47,277 nt of DNA. Origin: an uncultured Bacilli bacterium. Lineage in GTDB: Bacteria; Bacillota_I; Bacilli_A; RF39; UBA660. Below the pieces are notes generated by a model. The model was not told where the DNA came from, ran no database searches, and worked only from the letters and a program-made list of their open reading frames with translations. The translations under genes and the position numbers were made by a program. The stretch is from assembly GCA_944372215.1 (NCBI GenBank), contig CALVYL010000003.1, forward strand, positions 1 through 47,277, in the 5' to 3' direction. The stretch's first letter is position 1. Each line of letters begins with the position of its first letter. Positions 25,416-33,919 of the stretch are shown piece by piece.

Positions 25416-26930
25416 TTACGCAATTCTAAAAGGGTCAGATTCTGTACCAGTACCAGAGCTATATAAAACATCTGATGTCAGATAAAAGACTGGACGTACC
25501 GCAAGCATAATGCCGCTCACGCTGGCATTGACATTGACAACGCCAGTGCTGATCACATTGAACGCAAAGTAAATGTCACTTGAACTAGGGGAAATTGTCC
25601 ATTCAAAAAGTCCCATATGCATCCAATTATTACTAGTTATTGATGAACTATCGTATGAACTCATATTTGATGTCCAAGCACTCGGACTTGCTGCAAAACC
25701 GTAGTCACTTACATACATTAAGCCGATTTTTCCTCTCCATGTTGTTCCTGTACTTTCGGAATCTTGAAATACTGCTGGCGTTGCATTAATATTTATGTAT
25801 CCGTTGACATACCATGTTGCATTGTCAATCTTTCCTTGCCATGTTGAACTTATACTGTTCAAAAATGTTGAATTTAAATTTGTTGTTGTTAAACTACTGC
25901 TACTCCATGTATTTGTTCCACTTGGATTCCAGTAATATACTCCTATTGATGATATACTTTGATTTCCTTTATAATAGCTCTCATCCCATCCCGCACCAGA
26001 ATAAGTGTTATAATATGCTCCGCCTGTGCCTGTTTGGCTGGTTGTTGGATAATCCGCCATGATTAGTTTTACTTGGTTGCCAAAAACTCCGATTATTCGG
26101 TATAAGTTATCATTTGGACAAGTCTCTTCAACAGTACCGAAACAAACATAGTTGTTTGGATTAGCTCCACTATATCTGTAGGAATTATCTCCAGCTTCTT
26201 GATCTGCATTTGTATATGTACCTTCTCCATCATGATAATATAAACCATTGACTCCGTCTTCTGTATATACATTTTCAATTATATAACTAGCCAAAGTATA
26301 TCTTGGTTCTTTGGATAAAATTATCTCTCCTTCTAAAGTTTTACCGCCATTTTCATATTGATTTGTATCTAAATTGATAAACGATACTGTAAATGTCCAA
26401 TCTTGGACTGTATCAGTTGTACTTGAATTAGATGTTATTAAATATTCTTCTGCTATAGTATATAACCCACTTTTAGTTGTAATATCAAATCCTCCGAGTG
26501 ATTCAACATAAGTTAAACCATTAACAGATGTAACTGGACTACCGGTTGGATCTGTTATTGTAAGGATTATTTCTGGTTTTTGATCAGTAGTCGTATAAAT
26601 ATAGTTATTAGAGTTTATTTGAAAATAAACATAGTAATTGTAAGTTGCTATATCATTTGTGGAATTGGCTATTAAACTTGCAGTTCCTACCGCCGTATCA
26701 GTTAAATTATTTCCACCTTCTACTACATTAAATTGATTTGGATTTAAAACTATTTCTTTATCAACATTAAATTGTAAGTTATCCACAGTATCGCTTGACA
26801 AATTAACATTTTCACTTGCTCCAGTAGATAATTGAGCTATTATGTAAGCTAGTGTTGTGCCAACACATAGTAGTAATACCGCAATAATTATTAATACTAT
26901 TCTTTTTTTAGCATCTAAGTTTTGTTCCAT
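25416..26930 (-). CDS. large modular surface protein with N-terminal membrane anchor
   Basis: The 504-residue product has a short basic N-terminus, one membrane helix (about 11-33, RIVLIIIAVLLLCVGTTLAYII) and a Thr/Ser/Asn-rich, beta-rich outer region. The first part (about 35-215) resembles TasA/camelysin-type or immunoglobulin-like surface modules. The second (about 230-504) contains CFGTVEETCPNDNLYRIIGVFG, then GAYYNTYSG, WNPSGTNTWSSSSL, WRGKIGLMYVSDYGFA, and the closing RPVFYLTSDVLYSSGTGTESDPFRI. I recognise this second part only as a repeated surface module of gut Firmicutes; its function is unknown. Parts of its 3' half are visibly more GC-rich than neighbouring genes, suggesting exchange. 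It interrupts the conserved jag-mnmE order. Confidence 0.8.
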   Translation of the reverse strand: MEQNLDAKKRIVLIIIAVLLLCVGTTLAYIIAQLSTGASENVNLSSDTVDNLQFNVDKEIVLNPNQFNVVEGGNNLTDTAVGTASLIANSTNDIATYNYYVYFQINSNNYIYTTTDQKPEIILTITDPTGSPVTSVNGLTYVESLGGFDITTKSGLYTIAEEYLITSNSSTTDTVQDWTFTVSFINLDTNQYENGGKTLEGEIILSKEPRYTLASYIIENVYTEDGVNGLYYHDGEGTYTNADQEAGDNSYRYSGANPNNYVCFGTVEETCPNDNLYRIIGVFGNQVKLIMADYPTTSQTGTGGAYYNTYSGAGWDESYYKGNQSISSIGVYYWNPSGTNTWSSSSLTTTNLNSTFLNSISSTWQGKIDNATWYVNGYININATPAVFQDSESTGTTWRGKIGLMYVSDYGFAASPSAWTSNMSSYDSSSITSNNWMHMGLFEWTISPSSSDIYFAFNVISTGVVNVNASVSGIMLAVRPVFYLTSDVLYSSGTGTESDPFRIA

Positions 26931-27045
26931 AATTTTCCTCCTATTATTAAGATATCATACTTTTAAGAATTGTGCAACATATGTATTACTTTTGTGTTTC
27001 TTGTTTTACATGCATTTTGTATTATGATATTTATGGAGGTATCTT

Positions 27046-27255
27046 ATGACTGGTTTTAGATTAAAAGAAGATAAGTATGAAACAGAAAATAAAAGTATTA
27101 GATTTCCAGTTCCATTAATTGAAAGAATAGAAAAAAACATAGAAAGTAAAGCAACTAATTTTTCTAGTTTTGTTATTCAAGCATGTGAGTATGCTTTAGA
27201 TAATATGGAAGATATTGATAATGATAATAAATATAACAAAAGTGAAAAAATATAG
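27046..27255 (+). CDS. small ribbon-helix-helix-like protein
   Basis: A 69-residue protein starting MTGFRLKEDKYETENKSIRFPVPLIERIEKN. The pattern of one short strand with basic and hydrophobic residues, then two helices ending NFSSFVIQACEYALDNM, fits an RHH DNA-binding fold (like Arc/ParD or the YlcI type). GGAGG precedes the ATG by six bases. It lies 130 bases upstream of fic and may regulate it or the divergent surface-protein gene. Identity as a repressor or antitoxin is inferred. Confidence 0.6.
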   Translation: MTGFRLKEDKYETENKSIRFPVPLIERIEKNIESKATNFSSFVIQACEYALDNMEDIDNDNKYNKSEKI

Positions 27256-27261
27256 ATAAAT

Positions 27262-27338
27262 AATGCACAGTCATTGTGCAAAAATTAACTTTTTTTATTA
27301 AAAATGCACATTATTTTCAAAATATTGTGCATTTTTAC
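27262..27338 (+). repeat. direct repeat R1 flanking fic, with two hairpins
   Basis: About 77 bases nearly identical to 28474-28549. It contains a short hairpin TGCACA-GTCAT-TGTGCA (27264-27280) and a long imperfect hairpin (27300-27336) that would act as a terminator for the RHH gene. Confidence 0.75.
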
Positions 27339-27384
27339 TTTATATTTTGGTTTTAGTATGTTAAAATTAGTTGAGGTGGATTAA

Positions 27385-28464
27385 ATGGAACCAATAAAAG
27401 TTAAAAAATTACCTATCGATTATACTTTGGATAAAGAATTAATAAAGTTAATTTCTGAAGCTAATTTAAAGTATGGAGAATATAAGTCAAATTTAAAAAA
27501 TAGTAAATTTGATTCGCGGTTTTTCTTAGATTCTATAATTCTTAGCGAAAGTTTAAAATCAACTCAAATTGAAGGTACACAAATTTCTCAAGATGATATG
27601 TATTATTTAAAATATATGCCAAAAACTGATGATAATTTAGAAATTCAAAATTTAAAAAAAGTAATAGAATATTCAAAAGAATATTTAAGTGAAAAGAATA
27701 AGATTAATATATCTTTTGTTAATAATATCCATAAAATACTTTTAAATAGTGTACGAGGAAATGAAAAAGAACCTGGAAAAATTAGGGACAATCAAAATTG
27801 GATAGGACCTAAGGGATGTAGTATCAAAGAAGCTATTTTTATTCCTCCAGTTCCTGAAGAGGTTCCAATTTTATTGGATAATTTATTTATATATATGAAT
27901 AATGCTTTTATTGATCCAATCTTTATAAACTTAGCAATTTCTCATTCGCAATTTGAAACAATTCATCCATATCGTGATGGCAATGGTCGATTAGGAAGAG
28001 CTTTAATCCCTATTCAATTAGCTTTACTTACTGAAGATGAACCTCTATTATTTCTATCAGAAATAATAGAATTATATAAACCAACATATTATAAACTTTT
28101 AAATGAAAGTAGAAAAGGTAATATTGCTGGTTTTATAAAATTCTTCTTACAATGTATAATTGATCAATGTAATAACTATATTGCTAAAATAAATAGGATT
28201 ACACAAATATATAACGAAGATATGAAAAAGATAGAAACATTAAATAGCAAAGCAATATATAAAATAATGCCTATAATAATACGGCAGATAGTTTTTACTA
28301 AAAAGGAAATTGAAAAAGAATCTGGAGTTTCCAGAAATACACTTACAAAATTATTAAAAAAATTAGTTGAATTAAATATCCTAGTTCCCGATAGTAATTA
28401 TACAAAATTAGGATATAGGTATAATGAAATATATAATGTTTTCGTTGGTAAAGGAATTTTTTAA
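27385..28464 (+). CDS. Fic-domain AMP transferase with self-inhibitory helix
   Basis: A 359-residue protein of the widespread 'Fic/DOC N-terminal' type. The N-terminal part holds the inhibitory helix motif S-x-x-x-E-G (STQIEG at 59-64); the catalytic loop HPYRDGNGRLGR begins at His 194. The C-terminal quarter has a winged-helix pattern (FTKKEIEKESGVSRNTLTKLLKKL). Such enzymes transfer AMP or related groups to Ser, Thr or Tyr; bound glutamate in the inhibitory helix blocks ATP. The start ATG follows GAGGTGGATTAA. It is flanked by 77-base direct repeats and is oriented against the surrounding genes, indicating a mobile or exchanged cassette. Confidence 0.9.
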   Translation: MEPIKVKKLPIDYTLDKELIKLISEANLKYGEYKSNLKNSKFDSRFFLDSIILSESLKSTQIEGTQISQDDMYYLKYMPKTDDNLEIQNLKKVIEYSKEYLSEKNKINISFVNNIHKILLNSVRGNEKEPGKIRDNQNWIGPKGCSIKEAIFIPPVPEEVPILLDNLFIYMNNAFIDPIFINLAISHSQFETIHPYRDGNGRLGRALIPIQLALLTEDEPLLFLSEIIELYKPTYYKLLNESRKGNIAGFIKFFLQCIIDQCNNYIAKINRITQIYNEDMKKIETLNSKAIYKIMPIIIRQIVFTKKEIEKESGVSRNTLTKLLKKLVELNILVPDSNYTKLGYRYNEIYNVFVGKGIF

Positions 28465-28473
28465 ACATTAAAA

Positions 28474-28549
28474 AATGCACAGTCATTGTGCAAAATTTAA
28501 CTTTTTTTATTAAAAATGCACAATATTTTGAAAATATTGTGCATTTTTT
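28474..28549. repeat. direct repeat R2 flanking fic; jag terminator
   Basis: Second copy of the repeat. It contains hairpin TGCACA/TGTGCA (28476-28492) and a perfect 18-base stem (28512-28529 paired with 28531-28548) with T runs on both strands, ending fic and jag. Confidence 0.8.
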
Positions 28550-28555
28550 TGTTTA

Positions 28556-29161
28556 TTATTCTGGTTTTATCACTATATGTCTGTTAGGTTCTTCCCCTTC
28601 ACTTTCAGTTTTAATACCTTTAAAATCTGTAAGTTTATTGTGAATAATTCTTCTTTCATAACTGGTCATATTATCAAGAGCTACAGGTATTTTAGTTTTA
28701 ACTACCTCTTTTGCAGTATTGATTGCTAGTCTTTCCAAATTTCTTTTGATCTTATCTTTATAATTAGATACATCTAAATTTATTTTATAATAAATTCCTG
28801 TTTCATTTTGAATTTTTTGTTTAGCTAAAGTTTCTAAAGCCTTTAAGGTTTGACCATTTTTACCTATTAATATAGGATTATTATTAGAATACATTTTAAT
28901 TGTTGTTCTATCATCTTTGGTATTTATTTCAAAAGTTACCTCTAATCCCATATTTTCAATGATTTCTTGCAAATAATTTTTTATTTCATTAATAATTGTT
29001 TCTTTTTTATAAACAGTTACCTCTTTTAAATTTCCTTGAAATAATTTTCCTTTTTTATCACAAGTGGTAAAAACAATTTCATCTTTTGTTAAATTATTTT
29101 CATTAAGAATATCTTCTAGTATTACATCTATTTCTTTACCCTCTTTAATTATTTTTTCCAT
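28556..29161 (-). CDS. jag: KhpB/Jag RNA-binding protein
   Basis: The 201-residue product has the N-terminal Jag_N domain (KIIKEGKEIDVILEDIL), a KH domain with GKNG in PILIGKNGQTLKALETLAK, and a C-terminal R3H domain (MTSYERRIIHNKL). KhpB works with KhpA as an RNA chaperone linked to cell division in Firmicutes. It overlaps yidC by 17 bases and belongs to the rpmH operon. Confidence 0.95.
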   Translation of the reverse strand: MEKIIKEGKEIDVILEDILNENNLTKDEIVFTTCDKKGKLFQGNLKEVTVYKKETIINEIKNYLQEIIENMGLEVTFEINTKDDRTTIKMYSNNNPILIGKNGQTLKALETLAKQKIQNETGIYYKINLDVSNYKDKIKRNLERLAINTAKEVVKTKIPVALDNMTSYERRIIHNKLTDFKGIKTESEGEEPNRHIVIKPE

Positions 29162-30203
29162 ATTTCATACCTTCTTTCTTAACTAATTTCTCTTTTATTT
29201 TTTCTCTATCTTTTTTCTTTTCTTCTTTATTTTTTTTATGTTTATTAGTTAAGGATCTATTATTTATCATATTAATAATAATATTTTGAATAGCAATAAA
29301 TGCATAAGTTACTATCCAGTAGAATGCTAAGGCTGTTGGTAAAGTAAGTGATGCATATACAACAATTACTAACATAACATATAACATTATTTTCATTTGT
29401 TTGCCAGCTTCTGGTGTTGGACTGGCAGATTGATTCATTGTTTGTCTAAATGAGAAGAATGTTGATACGGCGATTAATATTAATAAAATTATATATAAGT
29501 AATTTCCTTGTTGTAACCCTGTAATTGGAGTCATACCTAAGTCAAAGCCAAATAATGTTTCTGTATAAATTGCTGGTGTTCTATAAATCGCTTGGAGGAA
29601 GGCAAAGAACAAAGGTATTTGAATAAATGCCATTAAACATCCCATCATAGGACTTACTTTATATTTTTTATAAATAAGCATCATTTCTTGACTTTTAGCC
29701 ATTAAAGCATCATTATCTGTTCTACCACGATATTTTCTCTCTAATTTTTCTATTTCTGGTTGGGCTTTTTTCATATTTAGAGTTTGTTTAGAACTTTTAA
29801 TTGTAAATGGTAATAAAATAAGTCTAATAGCTAACCCTATTAATATTAATGATACCCCTAAATTACCAATGAGATTACCTAATTTTAATATTAAAAACGC
29901 TAGTGGTTTGACAAATAAGAATTCCCAAAGTCCACTACTTTCTGTTGCGGACATACTATAATCAGAACAACTTGGTAATTCTTCAAAATCATTAGTTAAT
30001 TGATCTTGATTTTCTTCATAAAATTTATATAAGTCACTATTTTCATCTGGTAAGCACAAAATATTTTTTTGAAGCATTTGACCTGTTGCTTCATATTCAA
30101 TAATATTTCCATCTTCATCAGTAATGTAATTTGATGTACCACAACCAGATGTTAATAATAGTAAACAAATTATTGTTAATATTTTAAATTTATTTTTTTT
30201 CAT
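29145..30203 (-). CDS. yidC: membrane protein insertase YidC/SpoIIIJ
   Basis: YidC inserts membrane proteins alone or with SecYEG. The 352-residue protein starts with a lipoprotein signal (LLLLTSGCGTS, acylated Cys 21), followed by a short outer region and five membrane segments including the positively charged insertion groove helix (FTIKSSKQTLNMKKAQPEIEKLE). The C-terminal tail is Lys/Glu rich and overlaps jag. A YidC with this operon setting is SpoIIIJ in B. subtilis, needed for sigma-G activation. Confidence 0.96.
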   Translation of the reverse strand: MKKNKFKILTIICLLLLTSGCGTSNYITDEDGNIIEYEATGQMLQKNILCLPDENSDLYKFYEENQDQLTNDFEELPSCSDYSMSATESSGLWEFLFVKPLAFLILKLGNLIGNLGVSLILIGLAIRLILLPFTIKSSKQTLNMKKAQPEIEKLERKYRGRTDNDALMAKSQEMMLIYKKYKVSPMMGCLMAFIQIPLFFAFLQAIYRTPAIYTETLFGFDLGMTPITGLQQGNYLYIILLILIAVSTFFSFRQTMNQSASPTPEAGKQMKIMLYVMLVIVVYASLTLPTALAFYWIVTYAFIAIQNIIINMINNRSLTNKHKKNKEEKKKDREKIKEKLVKKEGMKYGKNN

Positions 30204-30528
30204 TTTTATCCTTTCTCAAAATGTGTATTAAATCTTGTTCTAATTCTTGAAATGAGGCAAATTTTGATTCCCCTTTAATCATTATAATATAATTTTGATT
30301 ATTTTTAAATAGCAAACGATTATTATCAATAATATTTCTTAATCTTCTTTTTAGTTTATTCCGCACTACAGCATTGCCAGTTTTCTTACTAATAGCAATG
30401 CCAAAATTGGGTTTTGGATATTCTTTAGATTTGGAAAATATTATTAAATATCTACCTTTAAATTTTTGGCCTTTATTCATTATTTCATTAAAATCTTCAT
30501 GTTTTTTAACCATTTCATATCTTTTCAT
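30190..30528 (-). CDS. rnpA: ribonuclease P protein component
   Basis: A 112-residue RnpA with the RNR box in KTGNAVVRNKLKRRLRNII. It assists the RNase P RNA in 5' maturation of tRNA precursors. It overlaps yidC by 14 bases and lies just after rpmH; a hairpin terminator separates the two. Confidence 0.96.
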   Translation of the reverse strand: MKRYEMVKKHEDFNEIMNKGQKFKGRYLIIFSKSKEYPKPNFGIAISKKTGNAVVRNKLKRRLRNIIDNNRLLFKNNQNYIIMIKGESKFASFQELEQDLIHILRKDKNEKK

Positions 30529-30548
30529 AAATTCATCCCTTTAGGAAA

Positions 30549-30570
30549 AAAACCACATTAAAGTGGTTTT
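30549..30570 (-). terminator. terminator/attenuator between rpmH and rnpA
   Basis: AAAACCAC and GTGGTTTT form an 8-base stem with a six-base loop. On the minus strand seven T follow. It touches the rpmH stop codon and would reduce rnpA-yidC transcription relative to rpmH. Confidence 0.75.
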
Positions 30571-30692
30571 TACTTACATAAAACTTTACGGCCTTTTCTA
30601 CGACGATTATTTAATATTTTAGAATCTTTTCTTGCAAAAAAACCATGTTTTTTAGCTTGTTTTCTTTTATTTGGTTGATAAGTTCTTTTCAT
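30570..30692 (-). CDS. rpmH: ribosomal protein bL34
   Basis: A 40-residue protein starting [18 protein letters not shown] and ending [11 protein letters not shown], the full bL34 signature. AAAGGAG lies nine bases before its ATG. It is the first gene left of the origin, as in most bacteria, and leads the rpmH-rnpA-yidC-jag operon. The frame is shorter than 60 codons. Confidence 0.96.
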   Translation of the reverse strand: MKRTYQPNKRKQAKKHGFFARKDSKILNNRRRKGRKVLCK

Positions 30693-30838
30693 AATATAAT
30701 TTCTCCTTTTCTTTAAGCGTATTTATTATAATATTAAATATAAGGATAAGTCAAGAAAAAACGTACTAAAAAATACAATTAGTTCTTAAAATTTCCTAAC
30801 AATATATTAACATAAATAATAAAAAACTGCAAATATGA

Positions 30839-30887
30839 TTGACTAAACAAACATACGTTTGTTATAATAATTTTATAAGAAAGGAGG
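30839..30887 (+). promoter_or_regulatory. strong promoter upstream of dnaA with LexA-box-like palindrome
   Basis: TTGACT (30839-30844), an 18-base spacer and TATAAT (30863-30868). The spacer is filled by CAAACATACGTTTG (30848-30861), which fits the Gram-positive LexA box CGAAC-N4-GTTYG except for A in place of the first G. AGGAGG at 30882-30887 is not followed by any sensible reading frame. The dnaA start is about 330 bases further on. Confidence 0.55.
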
Positions 30888-31202
30888 CCTGTTTTATTAA
30901 ATAACAGCAGTTATCAACAAAATTTTGTGGATTTGTGGATAAAATGTTAATAACTTAGATAATTTATCCACATAATTAACAACAAATAATCAACAATGGG
31001 TGTTGATAATATGTTAATAAGTTACTGTTAATTATTTGTTTATGGGGATTTTGTGGATAAGTGCAAATTTTGTCGATTTTTGTCGATAAAAATCACTTTA
31101 ATATTTTGTGGATAATTAATAAGTTATCAAAAGTTTTAAAAATTAGTAAATTTACTCTTTTATTTTTTTGAAAAATGGGTTAAAATTGTTGTTAGGAGAT
31201 AA
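30888..31202. other. oriC: oriC, upstream DnaA-box cluster
   Basis: The gene-free region before dnaA holds four perfect TTATCCACA boxes: 30934-30942, 31052-31060 and 31107-31115 on the minus strand, and 30964-30972 on the plus strand. It also holds TTATCAACA variants at 30911-30919 and 31011-31019. Two Spo0A-like boxes lie between the third and fourth perfect boxes in left-to-right order. All genes diverge from this point. Confidence 0.9.
31071..31087 (+). promoter_or_regulatory. tandem Spo0A-like boxes within oriC
   Basis: TGTCGAT at 31071-31077 and 31081-31087, exactly 10 bases apart like the TGTCGAA pairs at the peptide modules and cspA. In B. subtilis, Spo0A binds boxes among the oriC DnaA boxes and restrains initiation during sporulation. 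Confidence 0.6.
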
Positions 31203-32576
31203 GTGTGTTATAAGTGGGGTGAGGTTTTGAAGACAAATGAACTTTTTACTCAATTTTTAAATGATATTCAAGAACAAGTTACACAGAATGCTTTTACAAT
31301 CTGGTTTTCAAAACTTGAACTTTTGTCAATTGTTAATAATGTTGTAACAATTAAAGTGCCCATGGAGATACATAAACAAATGTTAAGTGAAACTTATAAA
31401 GATATTATTGATGCGACATTCTTTTCCTTAACAGGAGTTAATTATACTTTTAAATATATTACGGAAGATGAGGTAGAAACATTTACTCAACCGGCGCTGG
31501 ATGAAGCGGTTGAGAGCAAAGAAATAGAGTGGAATACTAATTTAAATCCCAAATTTACCTTTGATAATTTTATAGTAGGAAACTCCAACCGTTTGGCGTT
31601 TGTAGCAGCACGAGCTGTTGCAGAAGCTCCGGGGACAATTCATAATCCCTTATTTATTTATGGTCGGAGTGGACTAGGGAAGACGCATTTAATGCAAGCC
31701 ATAGGTAATTATATTCATGAACATAGTGATTTAAAAGTTTTATATACTACTAGTAATGAATTTATGACGGAATTTACAGGAATTGCTTCCCAAAATAAGG
31801 GTAATAATTTAAATTATGCTAATGAATTTAAGAATAAATATCGTAATGTCGATGTCCTCATTATTGATGATATTCAATTTTTAGTGGGGGCAGAGCGAAC
31901 TCAACAAGAATTTTTCCACACCTTTAATGCTTTACATCAAGATAATAAACAAATAATAATTAGTAGTGATAAAAGTCCTGATGATCTAAAAAAGATTGAA
32001 GAACGGCTTAGAAGCAGATTTATGTGGGGACTACCTGTTGATATTTATCCACCAGATTTTAATTTAAGATGTGAAATAATAAAAGCTAAAGTAAAAAATA
32101 CGAGTATTGAAAATAAATTAACACCAGATGCAATTGATTATATTGCTAATTCTTGTGTTAATGATGTTAGGCATATTGAAGGAACAATTAATCGGTTGCT
32201 CGCTTATTCAGCAATGATGGTTCCTGACAAAATAACCCTCGATTTTGCTAATGAAGCATTAAAAGATTATGTTAATACAAATATATATATAAACAATTCT
32301 ATTGCTTCAATTCAAAATGTAGTTGCCGAATATTTCAATATATCAGTAGAAGATTTAAAAAGTAAGAAAAGAACTAATAGTGTTGTTAGACCAAGACATA
32401 TTGCAATGTATTTGTGTCGCGAAGAAACAGATGAGAATTTGCAAAAAATAGGTTTAGAATTTGGAGGAAGAGATCATTCAACAGTATCGACAGCAATTGA
32501 TAAGATTAAAGAAGAATTAGAAACCAATGATAATCTTAATAATATGTTGAAAGAAATTAAAACAAAGTTGCAATAA
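31203..32576 (+). CDS. dnaA: chromosomal replication initiator DnaA
   Basis: DnaA binds TTATCCACA boxes and melts the origin. Domains: N-terminal interaction domain, an unusually short domain II linker (about residues 90-112), AAA+ domain (Walker A GRSGLGKT at 154-161, Walker B VLIIDDIQFL), and C-terminal domain IV with VRPRHIAMYLCREET and GGRDHSTVSTAI. Two starts are possible: GTG at 31203, four bases after AGGAG, or TTG at 31227 (MKTNELF), which agrees better with homologues and would give 449 residues. Confidence 0.96.
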   Translation: MCYKWGEVLKTNELFTQFLNDIQEQVTQNAFTIWFSKLELLSIVNNVVTIKVPMEIHKQMLSETYKDIIDATFFSLTGVNYTFKYITEDEVETFTQPALDEAVESKEIEWNTNLNPKFTFDNFIVGNSNRLAFVAARAVAEAPGTIHNPLFIYGRSGLGKTHLMQAIGNYIHEHSDLKVLYTTSNEFMTEFTGIASQNKGNNLNYANEFKNKYRNVDVLIIDDIQFLVGAERTQQEFFHTFNALHQDNKQIIISSDKSPDDLKKIEERLRSRFMWGLPVDIYPPDFNLRCEIIKAKVKNTSIENKLTPDAIDYIANSCVNDVRHIEGTINRLLAYSAMMVPDKITLDFANEALKDYVNTNIYINNSIASIQNVVAEYFNISVEDLKSKKRTNSVVRPRHIAMYLCREETDENLQKIGLEFGGRDHSTVSTAIDKIKEELETNDNLNNMLKEIKTKLQ

Positions 32577-32695
32577 TGTGGATAATTTTAATTAAAAAAA
32601 TACGGTAAAATAAAGGAAAAAGTTGATAAAATTAAAGTTATCAACATTAATAACACTATTATTAATATAAATAAAAAATAATAAAAGAAAGAAGG
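32577..32695. other. oriC, downstream box cluster and AT-rich unwinding region
   Basis: Between dnaA and dnaN there is a perfect DnaA box (32577-32585, minus), a GTTGATAA variant (about 32622), TTATCAACA (32638-32646), then about 45 bases of almost pure A/T containing TAT/TAA triplets (ACTATTATTAATAT). This matches the bipartite Bacilli origin, with the unwinding element and DnaA-trio-like triplets next to the last box. Confidence 0.65.
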
Positions 32696-32704
32696 AAAGA
32701 AAAT

Positions 32705-33823
32705 ATGAAATGGAGTATTGAAAAAGGAGTTATCTTAGAAGCATTAAGTAATGTTACTAAGGCATTATCCCAAAGAACAACTATACCAGTTTTAAATGGC
32801 ATAGTATTTGATGTTACAGAAAAGGGTATTGAACTAATGGCAAGTGATACAGAACTTACTATTAAAGTAATGATAAATGAAAAGGATATTAAACATTTGG
32901 AAGGTAAAGGCAAAATAATTATCCAAAGTAAATATTTTATCGATATGATTAGAAAGATGCCTGCAGATGTTATTGATTTTGAAATTGAAGATAATTTGAA
33001 AATAAAAATATCTACACCAAATAATCAATATCGTTTAAATTGTTATAATCCAGCTGATTATCCAAATATTAATATGGAAAAAAGTAGTGATGCAATTCAT
33101 ATACCTGCTAATACTTTGAGAGAAATAATTAATCAAACCTCATATGCTTTATCAACTCAAGAGGTTAGACCACTTTTAACGGGTATTAATTTAAAAATAA
33201 ACGGGGATATTTTAGAATGTATTGCTACCGATTCTTATCGTTTATCAAAGAAAAATATTAAATTAGAAAATCCAGTGGAAAAACTAGTAAATATTGTTAT
33301 TCCTGGTAGGAGTATTACTGAACTTGAAAAAATAATTAGTGATGATGAAAATGTGGAAATCCATGTATTTACTAACAAAATATTATTTATTTATAAAAAT
33401 ATTAGTATTCAAAGTAATTTACTTAGTGGAACATATCCAGAAACTAGCCATTTTATCCCTAATGATTTTGCGTATATGATTAATTTAAATTTAAAAGAAT
33501 TTTATGATGCTGTTGATAGAGCAAGTATTCTTGCCCAAAATAAAGAAAGAAATATTGTAAAGATGCATATTGAAGATAAAGATATGATTATTACATCATC
33601 TTCAAGTGAATTAGGAATTGCCGAAGAAAAATTACATATTGATTGTAATAATAAAGAAAAGATTGAGATATCATTTAGTTCAAAATATATGATGGATGCC
33701 TTAAAAGTTATTAAAGAAGATAACATATTATTATTAATTAATACAGATGATAAACCAATTTTAATTAAACCAATTACTGATGAAACATTATTAGAATTAA
33801 TTCTACCAGTAAAAACATATTAA
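32705..33823 (+). CDS. dnaN: DNA polymerase III beta clamp
   Basis: The 372-residue sliding clamp with three repeated clamp domains. Landmarks are TIPVLNGIVFDV, YRLNCYNPADYPNI, VRPLLTGINLKI, ATDSYRLSKK and the C-terminal ILPVKTY hydrophobic pocket strand. It tethers polymerase to DNA and recruits partner proteins. A GAAGGAAAGAAAAT site precedes the ATG. It is followed by the ComK-like gene rather than the S4-domain gene usual here. Confidence 0.97.
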   Translation: MKWSIEKGVILEALSNVTKALSQRTTIPVLNGIVFDVTEKGIELMASDTELTIKVMINEKDIKHLEGKGKIIIQSKYFIDMIRKMPADVIDFEIEDNLKIKISTPNNQYRLNCYNPADYPNINMEKSSDAIHIPANTLREIINQTSYALSTQEVRPLLTGINLKINGDILECIATDSYRLSKKNIKLENPVEKLVNIVIPGRSITELEKIISDDENVEIHVFTNKILFIYKNISIQSNLLSGTYPETSHFIPNDFAYMINLNLKEFYDAVDRASILAQNKERNIVKMHIEDKDMIITSSSSELGIAEEKLHIDCNNKEKIEISFSSKYMMDALKVIKEDNILLLINTDDKPILIKPITDETLLELILPVKTY

Positions 33824-33919
33824 TAAGAAAAAAAGAATAAAAATTAACATTTTATTCTTTTTTTCGACATTTTTTTTAACTTTTTTATTGTACAATAGAT
33901 AACTTAAAGAGGGATGTTT

